Assembly (NCBI GenBank): GCA_964035545.1
Contig: OZ037772.1
Location: 3,941,038-4,005,037, forward strand
Source: Bugula neritina
Lineage: Eukaryota; Bryozoa; Gymnolaemata; Cheilostomatida; Bugulidae
Direction: 5' to 3'
DNA length: 64,000 bases
Shown: in pieces, positions 34,110 to 47,869 of the stretch
Position numbering within the stretch: the stretch's first letter is position 1
Layout of the letters: every line of letters begins with the position of its first letter
The notes under the pieces: model-generated
Told to the model about the DNA's origin: nothing
Databases searched by the model: none
Seen by the model: only the letters and a program-made list of their open reading frames with translations
Translations under genes and position numbers: made by a program

Positions 34110-35335
34110 AGAATAATACCGGTAAGTGTGATACCAACTATCAACGCGTTATAGTTATACACATGTAGAAGATTCTAATTGTATGCATACCCTGTGTTAT
34201 ATTAGGTATTTAGTAGTTGAAAACCCCCAATACTCAATATAACATAGTGATTCTAGAATGAGGTAGGGAGGGTGTTATGCCCCTCCCTGTGACTTTATAT
34301 GTTGAGAGACTGTTGTTAATCTAGTAATTCTGTTGGTGCTACATTTTTGAATTTATTTAATCCAATCATTTCTCTAATATTGCAAAATATATTTTACCAT
34401 ACAGCACTACACAACTTATTTCTCAGCTTGTAAATTTCATCATCAAAATTATTATAGTACTAAAGTTGGTCACAGATTTCTGAAAAGCTGCAGTTTTCAG
34501 ATCTGATAGTTTAACCTATTCATCCTGAAATGAGACATTGTTAGTTTAAAATGGAATTTTACATATATTTTAGTTACTTAGTTCCAACTGTGTGGACCAT
34601 ATCAACATGTTAAATTTTACTAATTGGCTGCTATGAAGTATATAAGCAAATGGCATTAAGTTATTAATATATAGTGAAGTTTGCAAAGACTTAATATACC
34701 AAGCAACTGTGACAAGACATGACAATAACTCCAGCCAATCATACATAGGACTTTGTTCAACTACCTTCAAAGCCAGACTCAACAACCATAAAGCCTCTTT
34801 CCTACATGCAGATAAAGCCAACAACACACAACTCAGCAGACACATCCGGAATTTAGAACAAAAAACAACACGAAATTCAGCCTAAAGTGGATCATTTTAA
34901 AAATTATTTGTATATCATACTCAAAACCTAATCAACAGATGTAACTTATGTAGCTATGAGAAATATGAAATTTTGAAACAATCAGAGTTATCCACTCTCA
35001 ACAAACGCAGCGAGCGAAGTGTGAGAATTCCATGCTAGTGACCTGCCACACACAGTGCGTGTGTTGCGAGTGCAAAATATTATTAGCAAATGATGTTAGC
35101 GTTAAACTTTACTGCTCGCCTACAGACGTTTGTTTTTAAACAGCGTCACCGGGCAAAGTAATTTGGATATTATAAAAGCGGAAATGCAAAATATATAAAA
35201 CTGTTTTAATTCAGCTCGCTAGAAGTTGAATAGTAAATTACAATAAAAATAATTTGATAAGTTTTGCTGTAAATTTGTTTCCCCAACCAGCATATGTCAG
35301 TAAAATATAAAAGTTCAACATTTAGGCATGCAGTG
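34110..35335. other. Spacer without visible genes
   Basis: AT-rich DNA. Short frames on the minus strand near 34570-34845 show no domain or splice context I trust. Confidence 0.4.
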
Positions 35336-35339
35336 ATAT

Positions 35340-36172
35340 ATAATATTATAAAGCATATTATGTTGGTGACATGTAATACAGTATATTATGTTATACAGTG
35401 TATAATGTCATACAGTATATTATGTAATACAGTATATTATGTTATACAGTATACTATGTTATACAGTATTCTATGTTATACAGTATACTATGTTATACAG
35501 TATACTATGTTATACAGTATACTATGTTATACAGTATAATATGTTATACAGTATACTATGTTATACAGTATACTATGTTATACAGTATATACTATGTTAT
35601 ACAGTATATACTATGTTATACAGTATACTATGTTATACAGTATACTATGTTATACAGTATACTATGTTATACAGTATATTATGTTATACAGTATACTATG
35701 TTATACAGTATACTATGTTATACAGTATACTATGTTATACAGTATACTATGTTATACAGTATATACTATGTTATACAGTATATACTATGTTATACAGTAT
35801 ATACTATGTTATACAGTATATACTATGTTATACAGTATACTATGTTATACAGTATACTATGTTATACAGTATACTATGTTATACAGTATACTATGTTATA
35901 CAGTATACTATGTTATACAGTATACTATGTTATACAGTATATTATGTTATACAGTATACTATGTTATACAGTATACTATGTTATACAGTATACTATGTTA
36001 TACAGTATACTATGTTATACAGTATACTATGTTATACAGTATACTATGTTATACAGTATACTATGTTATACAGTATACTATGTTATACAGTATACTATGT
36101 TATACAGTATATTATGTTATACAGTATACTATGTTATACAGTATACTATGTTATACAGTATATTATGTTATA
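35340..36172. repeat. 17-bp AT satellite, large array
   Basis: About 48 copies of TACTATGTTATACAGTA with occasional 19-bp variants. Because 17 is not a multiple of three and no frame of the unit has a stop on the plus strand, all three forward frames stay open for over 700 bp and encode a repeating YTVYYVIQYTMLYSILC. I regard this as a composition effect, not as protein coding. Confidence 0.93.
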
Positions 36173-36331
36173 ATAATCAACATACAAATGAGATGCTCTT
36201 GTCAGTCTATAATGATGAATATTATACACTGGAACTGGGTTACTCTCTCACCTCCCCTCACCTTAGCTCAGCTGGACCAGATCTTCCCATTTTCCATTTT
36301 CATTGGAATGACATAATTGAAAAAGTTAAAG

Positions 36332-36653
36332 CAGTGGCTCCAACCTTAGGAGAATTCCCCTTGCAGGGAATGTGGACTTTTTAGGGGGTTTCGTTTCACA
36401 CAGTTTGTTACCAGCTTTGAACTCTTGCTTTGTTTTCAAGATTACATGTACTGCATATGTATAACTGCAACTCCTCCATAATCATAATCTTATATTATAA
36501 TCAAATATACTAGAACAAGTATATAGACCTATACTGTATATTATAATTTTCATCATAGTTATATAAATTTCATTTTTAGAAAGAAGGGAAATTAATAGTA
36601 AACAGTTATGGAAGGGGAGATGATATGGTACATGAAAAGGTTTGGAACCACTG
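36332..36653. mobile_element. hAT-type MITE, complete
   Basis: 322 bp with ends CAGTGGCTCCAACCTT and AAGGTTTGGAACCACTG, imperfect 16-17-bp inverted repeats of hAT form. The flanking 8-mers AGTTAAAG and AGCTAGAG match at 6 of 8 positions and look like an aged 8-bp target duplication. Relatives lie in TRIM introns 1 and 3. Confidence 0.75.
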
Positions 36654-36673
36654 AGCTAGAGGAACCACCATAC

Positions 36674-36715
36674 CTCTACCATAGCATCACATCCCTCTGC
36701 CATCTTGATTGCAGC
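36674..36715 (-). other. Candidate 42-bp orphan exon
   Basis: On the minus strand a TTTTCTTAACTGGCAG acceptor and a GTATGG donor enclose 14 codons (AAIKMAEGCDAMVE). It could belong with the exon at 33971-34100. Neither is recognised, and 42 bp alone is weak evidence. Confidence 0.25.
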
Positions 36716-39700
36716 CTGCCAGTTAAGAAAATTCAGGATTAATCAGATATTCAGTGATGTCGCTGAATATGCTAGTACTAAACAGCTCAACTTAAACATA
36801 ATAAAAATATTTTACATAACGAAAGTACAAACAAAAAGATGCAAGTGCTAGCTGACACTCAAGACTACTAATAAGAGACAAAGTCCTTGTAAAGATTTTG
36901 CTACTATAGAGGACATTGACGTTATCGGTATTTTTGTAATTTGAAAATATACATTCTAAATTAGCTCAATTGAAAAATATGTACACTTGCTGCCCTGTAT
37001 AATTTTTTAGATTTCAACCTTAGAGTTGTCTCTCTTCGACACAATATAGCGATCGGCTCACTGAATGCAACATTCCTTTGACGTGATTATTATAGAGTCG
37101 AGTCGAGTGACGTGTAATAATCCTTCTGCGCGCAGAACTTCCTCGTTATTTTGGTTTTATTGTGCCTCATCTTAGTTACTACTTACTAGTAATAAATACT
37201 AGTTACCAAGTTTCTTACCAGTTTACAGACTGACACTATTGACTCTCGTGAGGTGAGAGCAGTTTGAGTCATCTCATCATTTCTCAAATTTTATCAGGTA
37301 CTCGTACTTTAATACTTGCAGTTAGATTTACTATTTTACTTTTACTTTTAGTATTTACTATTTTAGTATTTAGTATTTTACTATTTTAATTCTAGATTTA
37401 CTTTTACTTTTAGTTTTAGTTTTACTTTTAGCCTTTAGGCTTTAGGTTTAAGTCTAGGCTTATAACTTATATAATATCAATATAGGATTAAGCTTAACAC
37501 TACGTTATATTTAAATTATAAGTTGTATAAATTAAAATTCTTACAGTTGATGTTATAATATTAATTAAATATAATTGTTTCTCTTTCAGTCTTTGATTTG
37601 AAATTTACAATAGACATAGTAATACCATAGCTCATAGGCATATGATCTATAATTAATTAATTATAATGATTTATCGAATAATATAAATATGAATATCGTA
37701 TTAATGATATTAAATTTATTATTATTATAAAAAATTTAATCGACTTCAAGTTTAGGTTCAAGTTTTAATACTGAAAAATTGATCTTCTAGTAGTAGTACT
37801 AGTACTACTACTACTACTACTACTACTATTCATATTGTGCCTCATCTCAGTTAGGCCTACTAGTTACCAAGTGTCCGACCAGTTTACTGACTTAACACTA
37901 TTGACTCTCGTGAGGTGAGAGCATTTTGAGTCATCTCATCATTTCTTAAATTAATCAGGTACTTTACTACTTACAGTTTCCGTTAGATTTACTAATTACT
38001 TTGTCTTTTAGACTAAGAGTACTACAATATGACTATGAGTATGACTATGAGTATAGACTATAGTGTATACTATTACTATTAGTATTAGTATTACTATTAG
38101 TATTAGTATTACTATTATAATTTGTATTGTTGTACGAGTAATTAGTATTATCATTCTTTCACTCATTGCACTACATTTACTATAACTATAAGTATAATTA
38201 TAACTATAAACTTAAAGTGTAAGTTACTATATTAATATTACTGCACTACTATAATTGTCAGTATTACTTTTAGCGTTGCAGTTGGTCTTACTGCCAGTGC
38301 CAGGTCTGCTACCAACATCATTAAATTTAGTTATAATGATAATATTGCCATTCGTGATTATCCCACAATATTATTGATTATCGACATAGCTCGACTTTGT
38401 TAAGTCAATATTTGACAAGTTGGTTTTATAATGCTAATACCAATAGGTTTATTATAACCAGTGAGTCGCTTATTTTTACTTTGTGAATTTATGATTGTAG
38501 CATTATCATACTTATAATATTTATTGCAAATTTTTGAATTAATGTTACACTTACTCAATTTGAATATCAGAATATCTTACCACTGGCACTAGTCAGTTAT
38601 TAATTAATGACAGTGCATAGTGATCACTGCATGTGATACATTGTCATACCCTGCACATCCCAATGCACTGCCCTTCTGGATTCATTGTGAATAGCGTATT
38701 CGGTTGGCTTATATTATTTTACTCAGCGTTGATTATACAACTAACATGTACTACACTGCTCTAATTTATGTAACAATGCTTGCTAGTTGCTGCTATCTTT
38801 ACCTCTATATTTCTGTCATTCAAAGACTAATTACATAATAGGTACATAATTGGAATTTGACTATTCTATAAATTACTGAGAATATAAGGTTAGCCACATT
38901 TATATGATGTACTCTTGTTGTAGACATAAAATATGAGGTTAGTGTTGATAAATCATTTGCTAGGTAAGAGTGTAGAATAAATAATTGACTAGAGATGAGT
39001 GTAGAAGCTGCCAACTCATGAAACAACTGCACCTGACCTAACAGAAGCACAAACATGTTAGATTAGTATGTTCCACACCACCATAGTTTCTATTGGATGA
39101 TTAGAATAGCAAACTAGCCGTTGATGGCTTTTTCCCTGGCTGGTGGAAGGATGACTCTAAGTAACATATTAATATCTTGGTGTGTTAGTGGATCAGAATT
39201 TGAGCCCACGCAATGTATCTAGCCCAAAAATGGGCAGGTAACATTGTAAAACTGGCTGATATCTTTGAATGAGGGGATAAGCAGCGTAGCCCAATTGTGC
39301 TGTTTGTTCATAAAAGTAATACATAACTCACTGGTATTCATGTTTCACTTCTCTATATATTAAAAACAATTGAATAGTGGTGTTCAATAGAAGTAGAATA
39401 ATAGTGTTCACTGAAGCACACAACATTGCTTCATATTTATTGTATAAGGAGTTTGAGTCACCAGCAAAAACCTATTCAGTGATTACAATGGAAACAATAC
39501 AGCCTTTGTTAGAGAGTTAAAGCTGTGAGCTCAGCATGTTGTAGCTGACTATCATGTATACCAGTCTTATTAACTGCCTTTGTTTAACATTATTCTTCAT
39601 GTCTTTATTTTGTATGGTTTATTGTTAATGGTTAAGTCTTTGATTTGGAAACCTTCACAGATGTAGTGTGAAATATTATGCTAAGAGTATGTGTATCTTT

Positions 39701-39728
39701 TACAGGATTTCCTTATTATATAACCAAG

Positions 39729-42700
39729 ATGGCAGAATCCAGAGTTGTGAAAAAGAGACTAAACAATTCGTATCGCTGTGGGTACTGCTCGCAGTACTTC
39801 AACAAACTTGAAGATCCCAGAACTCTGCCCTGTCTGCATGTGTACTGCATGAGATGTTTGAAGACTGACATCGGTGGTAGGAAGGATCATATCAGATGTG
39901 CTTATTGTAGGTGAGTTACAGTACATAACACAATATATCATGTCATAGGCTTGCATATGATTTTCTCACTCTCATCTAGGAGTTGTCTGATCTATGTCTA
40001 TGAAAAGCAAACAATACTGTATATTCTATGTGAACTCTGGTTACTAACTTGTGGAGTGTGTGGATATCTTTTCATCAGGTAGAGAAAGTAACTGTTATGT
40101 AGATTGCACCATCAGCTGTCCTCTCTTGTTGAATTGTGGTACTGTTAGATGTCATGGGATTGGGGTTGTCTCCTCACTATATTATTTTGTTCTCATACAG
40201 TACAAGACTTGTTAGACCAACCTTTTTCATATCATCCCCACTTTCATAAATGTTTACTATTAATTATCCCCCCTTTAAAAAACGAAAAAATTTATGACTG
40301 ACATAATGATAATATAGATTACTATGCAATATTTTTCCTATTACATTTGAATATAATATAGTTATTTCTGATAATTATATTATGCATGTATAAAACACAG
40401 AGCAGTTCAATTATTAATATTATGGCTGCAGCTGATGACAGTGTACCAGCTTGCTTTCAAACCTCCCACCCCAACCCCTAAACCCCAACCCCAATATTGT
40501 AATTAAAACACATTCATGTAGAAGTAGACTGAGATGGCAGAATTGGTTAAATAGATAAGCTAAGATGAAGGCTTATAGATATACATGTACATGTAACTTG
40601 CAAGAGCTCAAAAGTCTTTAAGAAACTGCTTGAAATTTTTAAAATCGAAATCCAGGCTCGCCCTAAAAAGCCCAAAATTCCCTCTTATAGGGGGATTCTC
40701 CCAAGTTGGGAACTACTGTGTTGAATTGACTTGTGTTTACTATTTCTTTCCTGCAATTAGAAATATGTATGATGTTGTCATGACAACAGAGTTGCTGTGG
40801 CACAAAGTATAGTTTACTAGTATGTAGTGATTGTGTAGTGAGAGTGGAGTGTCTGGTTATTGTCCATGGTTATGTGTAATCTGTAAGGAATAGAATTATA
40901 TTATTTTAATATAATGTTGAGAGAGGTACTTTTATAATGGCAGTTTGCTAAACAGCTTTAGTTCTAATGCGATAGACTCATAGCTCTGGAGTCTAGCAGC
41001 TGCTACTATTACCACTAGCTGTTCAAAATTCGACCAACATCCGGGCTGCCAAAGTGTAATAGCCATTGACAAGGCCAAGCAGTCACTGGGAAATTATTTG
41101 ACTAAAGAGCAGGTGTTATGACAATTAGACAGGAATCAGTGATTCTGTGACCTATTTAGTTAAATCCAATGCTGACCTTTTGATTGATTATTAGATAGCC
41201 ATCACAATTTTATTTGGTACAATATAATATTATGGGGTGTCAATCAGTGTCTAATATAATCTGTGAATTGAGTGTCTACTTTAGTTGTTACTTCTTCTAC
41301 CATCAGTCAGTTGTATTGAGTGTTACTCTGTATTGAGTCATTAATAGTGTTGAGGATTTGGGCCTATATTATGCCACCCCCCCTCTCTGACTTAGACTGA
41401 GACCCAACCTGCTGCACATACATAGTAGTACTACACTGAAGATAGTTAACATGTGTATGTGTCATCCTACTAGTAATGGATTACTAAGTACAACTTATCC
41501 TACGACTCCCTCTTTTTATGCTAGCTGCACGAGATAGGCAACTCACGCGTGACACGCACTCACAGTGCACTAGCTCTTGAAACATTGCCAAGGATGATGA
41601 AATGACAGTTTCGCGTCACTCCTAGCAGTTAGAGTGGCAGGGAATAGTTGTAGTATGTTGTAGTATTGGCTCTTCAGAATTCACTCCTCAGTAATTAGTT
41701 GCATTGCACAAACTTGCAACAAAAGTGAATAAATATTGACAATATGGCCTCCACTCAGTAGTTAACTAGTATTTTGTCTTGTCATTTTACAATACAAGTT
41801 ACAGTTGAGTCTATTTGTTGAGTAGCAGTTCTTTGTCATGAGTGACTATTTTACAGCATATTAGGTACATAATATAGTCAAGTGTGTTTATGTGATAGCC
41901 TGTGGTCTATATAATGAATGTGTGTTGATGAGTGATGAGTATTTATTTGAGTATTTGTCAAGGACACAGCTGTGTGTGTGGATGGAGTATTTCATTACTT
42001 GAGATATACTAAACACAGGTAACACAGGTAACATACTGATTGCTATATATTGTAGGAAAGATCACTATGACATCACGGATCCCACAACACTACCAGTAGC
42101 TCAGCATGGAGACCCCTTAGAATACAAGTCTCCACCCAAACCTGCACCCATTCCCTGCGATGTGTGTAAAGGTGGAACACAAGCTGCTGTGTTCTGTGTC
42201 GACAGTCAAAAGAAATTGTGTCAGCAGCATCAAGAAGTGAGTCTTTCTTATGTCATGTCTCAAGATTAGTTACTAAACCAGTTCTGGTTTGTATGTAGAA
42301 TATTATTGAAAAGAAATGTTGAGTCTGTGTGACTTTTTATACTAAACACACAGTTTCACAGTGCAGTGAGTCAACTATGACAGACTTGTTGGTGAAAATA
42401 CAACCAACTAAACTGTTGACCTTTATTATACAGAATCACAGAGAGCTGATGGGAGATAGACATCAGTTTATTGACATCGAGGTCTACAGAGCTTCTCCCC
42501 AAAGATATACTATAACTGAATGTGAACATCATAAACAGGAACAGCTGACAGAAGTGTGTTCCAAGTGTCACCAGATATTCTGTATGAGATGTGATATGAG
42601 GACTGGCTGTAAGGATAAGACTGCAGGTATTTACTTGTTGTTTCTATTTCTGTAGGAAGAAACTGAGAAATATTACAAGAACCTGTTATTTTATTATCTT

Positions 42701-45700
42701 ATTATTAAAGTGAGTTATGTAACAGTAAAAGAGGAAGTAAGTTTGTCAGCATTAAGGTTTGTGTGAGACAGAAGTGGATAGTGCAGGAGTTTATATTCTC
42801 ACTGTTATGTTGAATATTTAGTATATTTCATCCTTCAAGTGTCTGTTTCCTTGATAAGATGGTATAGGCATAGCTTTAACTCAGTTGTGTCCCACCTTTT
42901 TCATACCCTTCCCCTTTTTATAAATGTTTTCTATTAAGTTTCCCCCCTTTTGAGAAACACTGTAACTATTCATAAAGAAAATCAGGGTACAGATTTTTTC
43001 CAGAAAAGGCCAGTGTGTTTGACATGGACCAGTGTCTGCCACAACTTCAGTTTAGCTTTGAAAGCATTGATGCTGGTATCAAAAGCAGTGAGTTGATAAT
43101 TATACTCATTCATTTTAGCTTCAGGTGTTTTAGTACAGCAAATATATCTACTAGGTATGCAGTAAATAGTTTGTGGCGATCAGTTCTACTGACTGCAAAA
43201 ACTTCCTGTTGGTTTTTACTTTCAATAAACCTTTCAGCCTCCATTCGTAGTAGGAGGGGGGGGGGTAGCAGCTAGGGTAGAGTGAATATTAGACACATGG
43301 ATGTAGAAGTAAACTTAGATTGTAGAGTGTAATGTGGATAAATAAATGAACTACATAAAATAAAGTAGTTATAATTATACATAATCATGTAACCTGGAAC
43401 ACAAGGCAAGAGCTCAAAAAGCTGGTAACAAACTCTGTGAAATTTTAGAAATGAAAACTCCTAAAAAACTCAAATTTCCTGTGAAGGGGAAATTCCCCAA
43501 GGTTGAGAGCAACTGCTTTAATTTTTTCAACTATTTCATTCCAAGTGCTGTGAATATCAATTACATCTTTCTAGTCCAAGTTCAACTGTCTAGTTATTAC
43601 ATAGTATGTGTGTAGTGATACATCATCAACCTGTAGTTACAGGTAGTAGGTGTAGGATAAGTACAATGTCATATCTGAAATGCTTTTATAAATAGTGTGA
43701 TTTTATGTATACAGAGGAGACAGTAGCATCCCATGACTTGGCATCTTTGAGTGATTTGTCTTGTGAGTTACGAGAAAGTCTGACTGGTGGAATAGAGACT
43801 CTGTCTGAGAAAGTTGCAGAGTTGAATGACATCTCAAAGGATGCCTGGAAAGAACTGAGTAAAATAGAAGATGAAGTGAGGAAGATGGTTGCCAGAGTAA
43901 ACGCTGTAGCTGACACTCAGGTATGCTGACATGGTGATGTCATCTAATGTATTTCTGTTTGACTGAAATTAGGTTTTGCATTTGGTTTTCGAGCTGTAAA
44001 TAGAAATGAATTTCATTTGCCACTAGAATTAATTGGCCATTAAAGTATTATCATTCTGTGTACAAGTAGCAGTAGTTATTCATCTCATGTTACTCAGTGC
44101 AGAGGAACCTGTCAATACAGATGACTCACTCATCCTTCTGCAACTGTCAATCACTCACACAGAGAGGTTGGCTGTGTGAGTGATTGACAGGTGTCAGGAG
44201 GAGGAGACTAGTCACGTGATGTACTAGCTCTCTGCTGTGTATAGAGTGTCACGTGACTGAGTCATTGTCCACTCAGTGGGTGATCTGTCACTTTCATTTC
44301 AAGTGCAGAGGTTGTGAGGTGCAGATGTGGTTACACTGTGTTACTATTTATTAGATAGAAGAGATTAGAAAGAGAGCTACAAACCTGAGGCTAGAAATAT
44401 ATGGATATTTGAAGAGCTGCACACAGATAGTGGATAATTATAGAATAGAGCTGGCCTTGAGTAAGACAATGGGCAGACAGTCTCTGCTGGACACAGTACA
44501 GCATGCAGTTGATAAGTTCAATGATGCAGGGATTGTGAGAGACTACAAAGAGATGAGTGAGAAGATGGAAAAGGCGTCAGATGTTGGTGTAATAGAGAAG
44601 TGTGTACTTCCAGACAGCATCTTGGTACCAACATGTAGGTGGAGTCTATAAATAGTAACACTAACTATAAATAACTTTCTGCTTGTAATCAGTTGAATTG
44701 CTTTCACTGAATATTTTAATAGTAGAATAAGTAGATAGAGTTTATTTATTAGAGATTGAGTTTTGTTCTACTCTCACATTATGAGACATTTCTGCAGTGT
44801 TTCAGAGTTTATGATGTATAAGTGAGCTGCTAAACTGTGTTATGCTGACTACCTGCTGTCAGTATTAACAAGATATTCTCACTTAGACCTGTGCATCACG
44901 CAGCAACTTGTAGTAACTACAGACTGATTGTATCTAAAACATCTTTTACTTTTAAGTTTGAAAAGCTGTTCCCACCTCCTCAGGTGATGAGATTCTCAAG
45001 TTATAGAATTGTTATTTTGTTGTTGCAGACAGTGAAGACAGTCTGGGACTGAAGCTGCTGCAGCCACCATCTTCTCTACAGTTTGATGGACTTCCTGTAC
45101 GTGACTCGTGTATCTCAGTAAACATCTCAGCTGATGGACATCTCATGTGTCAGACACTAGAAGGTGTAGAAGTAATAAATAGAGACACTCTGGATACTAT
45201 CAGCTCAGTGAAGGACACCAACACTACAGGGTGGTGGGAGATAATCCAACCTGAAGGGGTGATGGTTGGCAGCTCGTATAACGAAGAGGAGGAAACGGCT
45301 GAAGTCTCACTTCTTGATCCGAACTCCTTTGAGAAGACTCGCTCTCTCTACAAGCAGCCATTAGATGTACCCGCTTACCATAGAATAGCTCAGCATGACT
45401 CACTGCTCTATATTGTAGACAATATAGAGAAGCAGCTGGTAGTCTGTAACCTAGTTGACAATAAAATACTGAAGTTCCCACTTCCTGAGATGAAGAACCC
45501 TCGTCCTGTATGCATCCTCCCAGACTCAACTCTCCTCATAGGAGACTTCACTACAGATGGTAAAGTTAGAAGATATAAAGTGGAGAACACAACTCTCACT
45601 CTGATGTGGGAGTTTCCTCGCATCTCAGACCCATCTGGTATTTCCTTTGATCCAACATCTGAACTGATTCACATCTGTACACTGAGAGGACCTCTCCTCA

Positions 45701-46863
45701 TCCTCTCACTGGAAGGTAAATACTCTGTTTATTATAGTAAGTTTAGTTATTTTATATATAATTATGTTGTAGTAAATAATATATTTTAATAATTAACAGT
45801 AAACAACTTCCACCCATAAGATATATTATGATATTGTTAGTATTTATCAAGTCACTGATGTTATTTTTAGCTAAAAGTTATGTAATAAAGACTGTAACAT
45901 GCTGATAGTAGATGTTATATTCTTCATCACATGACTTGTAGCTAATAATAATATTAGTGAATAATACTGCCTCCCTGCAATAAGTTTATTTCCAGCTGCA
46001 GTAACATGCAGGATGTAAGCACAGGTAAAAGTGTATATTATACTGTATAGGTTTAAGGTGTACTCTGTGTAGTGTGCAGTGAGCTCTTAGTAAACTCTCT
46101 ATTCAGTCTTCCTTTCCAAGGGTTCACCTGGTAGAGTAGAGGATAGGGACTCCACACTGCTAAGTGAGTTGGTGCTGCAAGGGGTTCAAACCCACCTATC
46201 AGCATGTCTAGTTAGTTTACTATGCAAGTGTTTTACAGTAATTTTAGAGGTGCTCAGTCTAACAACTGTACAGACTGCCAGCAACACATGAGTTATAAGT
46301 TGTAGTTTGACTTCAGTCTAGTGCTGCTATTGTTTTGGTCATCAGATAATTTAAATATAAGTAATTTGATACTTTTTGAGTGCCATTACTGAGACTATTG
46401 TAATTTGATGATGGCTGGTAGAGCAGTGTTTGCTGGTGGGACTCAGGTGGCTGTGCTTGGTTCTTGTTAAGTATTTAATATGTGATAATGTTGGAGTAGC
46501 TGCAGTAGTATAGTATTAGAAGTAGACATGTGGGTGTGTCCTTGCTGAGAGCCACAGGCTAAGTTTGTGGGTCAAGGTCAATACAGTTGTATAAGGAGGC
46601 ACTATTTTCTGCTCTATTTGAGTATTTACTTCATGCATATAACCTGCTTAGTTCCATCTTTAAAGGCAGTCTGTCTGTTTCTCTCAATACACACCAACTG
46701 ATACAATATGATGCTATTATTTACAGGCCAACTGGTGCTTACTGTTCCCAGAGAAAGTCTTGGTGTGAGTAGCTGGGTGTGGGACATTGCTGTGTATAAC
46801 AGAGACACAGTGTTTCTAGCATGTCAAGATGGTGGACTTAGAAGATACACAATAAAATACTAA
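39729..46863 (+). CDS. TRIM-like RING/B-box/coiled-coil/beta-propeller protein, copy B
   Basis: Seven exons: 39729-39910, 42056-42236, 42362-42626, 43715-43920, 44355-44634, 45029-45715, 46727-46863. All have GT/AG borders and consistent phases, giving 645 residues. Exon 3 is one codon longer than in copy A (an added Ala at its end). The RING of exon 1 is identical in sequence to copy A. Exons 2, 4 and 5 together differ at about seven residues. Exon 6, the propeller, differs at about 27 of 229, including several Trp changes. The frame is intact, so both copies may be active paralogues. The role is inferred as for copy A; no ligand is known. Confidence 0.88.
40205..40715. mobile_element. hAT-type MITE in intron 1 of TRIM copy B
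   Basis: Same ends as the copy-A element at 13878-14235, but with about 150 bp more near the right end (40540-40690). That extra part contains the GCTTATAG...AAAAAGCCCAAAATTCCC segment typical of the family. Confidence 0.6.
42885..43525. mobile_element. hAT-type MITE in intron 3 of TRIM copy B
   Basis: Starts near GTGTCCCACCTTTTTCATAC and ends near CCCCAAGGTTGAGAGCAACT. It is the counterpart of the copy-A element at 16466-17085. Confidence 0.55.
46119..46204 (+). repeat. tRNA-like module in TRIM copy B intron 6
   Basis: Counterpart of 19691-19776, with the same B box GGTTCAAACCC and few substitutions. Confidence 0.45.
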
Positions 46864-47040
46864 ACTTATCAGCTACAGTTTACTAATAATCAGCTCAGTG
46901 AGGTACTGAGAGATAAAATGGATAATATTTGTCATCAACATAATTATCTTCATTACAATTCATCAATACACACACTCTGTATTTATAGTTAGATATGAGA
47001 TGTTTTACTGTATCAAATATGTGTTGTTATTTTACCATCT

Positions 47041-47046
47041 AATAAA
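47041..47046 (+). terminator. Poly(A) signal of TRIM copy B
   Basis: AATAAA 178 bp after the stop codon, at the position matching copy A. Confidence 0.6.
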
Positions 47047-47574
47047 GTTTATTTGTTAGTGAAAATATAGTCTGTTTTCATGCCTCATTAGCTTTAGTTC
47101 AAGTTGAGTTCGGTTAGTAAAAATAATTTTTACTGGAGCAGTAACTGTAAATGACTTGTCTCTGGGAGAATTTATTCACTGAATTGACATGCAGGTGCAA
47201 GTAACTCCAACATGACTAAGCAAATTTATTCCAACCATTCATAATAATATACATTCCACTGCTGTGTATACAACAGCATTGAGTAGCCAATCAAATTGTT
47301 TCTTGTCATGCAATCAGGAATCTGATAAATAATATATAAGGCAATCAACTGGATATAAACACTGTTTTACTTTACACATGAGCTGTCTGTGATGTAGCTG
47401 CTTTGTGAAATGTGTGTAATTTGATGAGTTCAGTTACAGTTTAATTATGACGTGTTCACCATTCACCTGGTAGAAATACCATACAATGTGTGCACAGACA
47501 AGTTGCAATGACTCTAACAGAAACTTTCTCAGTAGGTTTCAGTTCATCTTGAATATATTACAGCTTGTTGTCAT

Positions 47575-47835
47575 TTGGCCTCAATATTATTGATGATACA
47601 CTACCTTGTTTGGCCTCAATAGTATTGATTGTATACTACCTTGTTTGGCCTCAATAGTATTGATGGTAGACTACCTTGTTTGGCCTCATTAGTATTGATG
47701 GTAGACTACCTTGTTTGGCCTCAATAGTCTTGATGGTAGACTACCTTGTTTGGCCTCAATACTATTGATGGTATACTACCTTGTTTGGCCTCAATAGTCT
47801 TGATGATACATTACCTTGTTTGGCCTCAATAGTCT
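47575..47835. repeat. 35-bp minisatellite, copy B
   Basis: About seven copies of the unit found at 22030-22300 (ACCTTGTTTGGCCTCAATAG...). The phrase TATTGATGG is the common variant here. Confidence 0.85.
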
Positions 47836-47869
47836 TGCTAACAGCACAACTTACAAGATTCAACTAATT

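Larger units (their letters stand above)
37157..47865. repeat. Duplicated TRIM block, copy B
   Basis: Collinear with 11297-22330. Its leader sequence (TTGTGCCTCATC...CTCGTGAGGTGAGA) occurs twice, at 37165 and 37838, showing a further local duplication. It ends with the 35-bp minisatellite. Confidence 0.9.

Noticed and set aside
35294-36384. Long overlapping plus-strand frames of 244-303 codons
   Set aside because: They are three frames of a stop-free 17-bp satellite and encode the same repeating peptide. There is no start context, splice site or domain.
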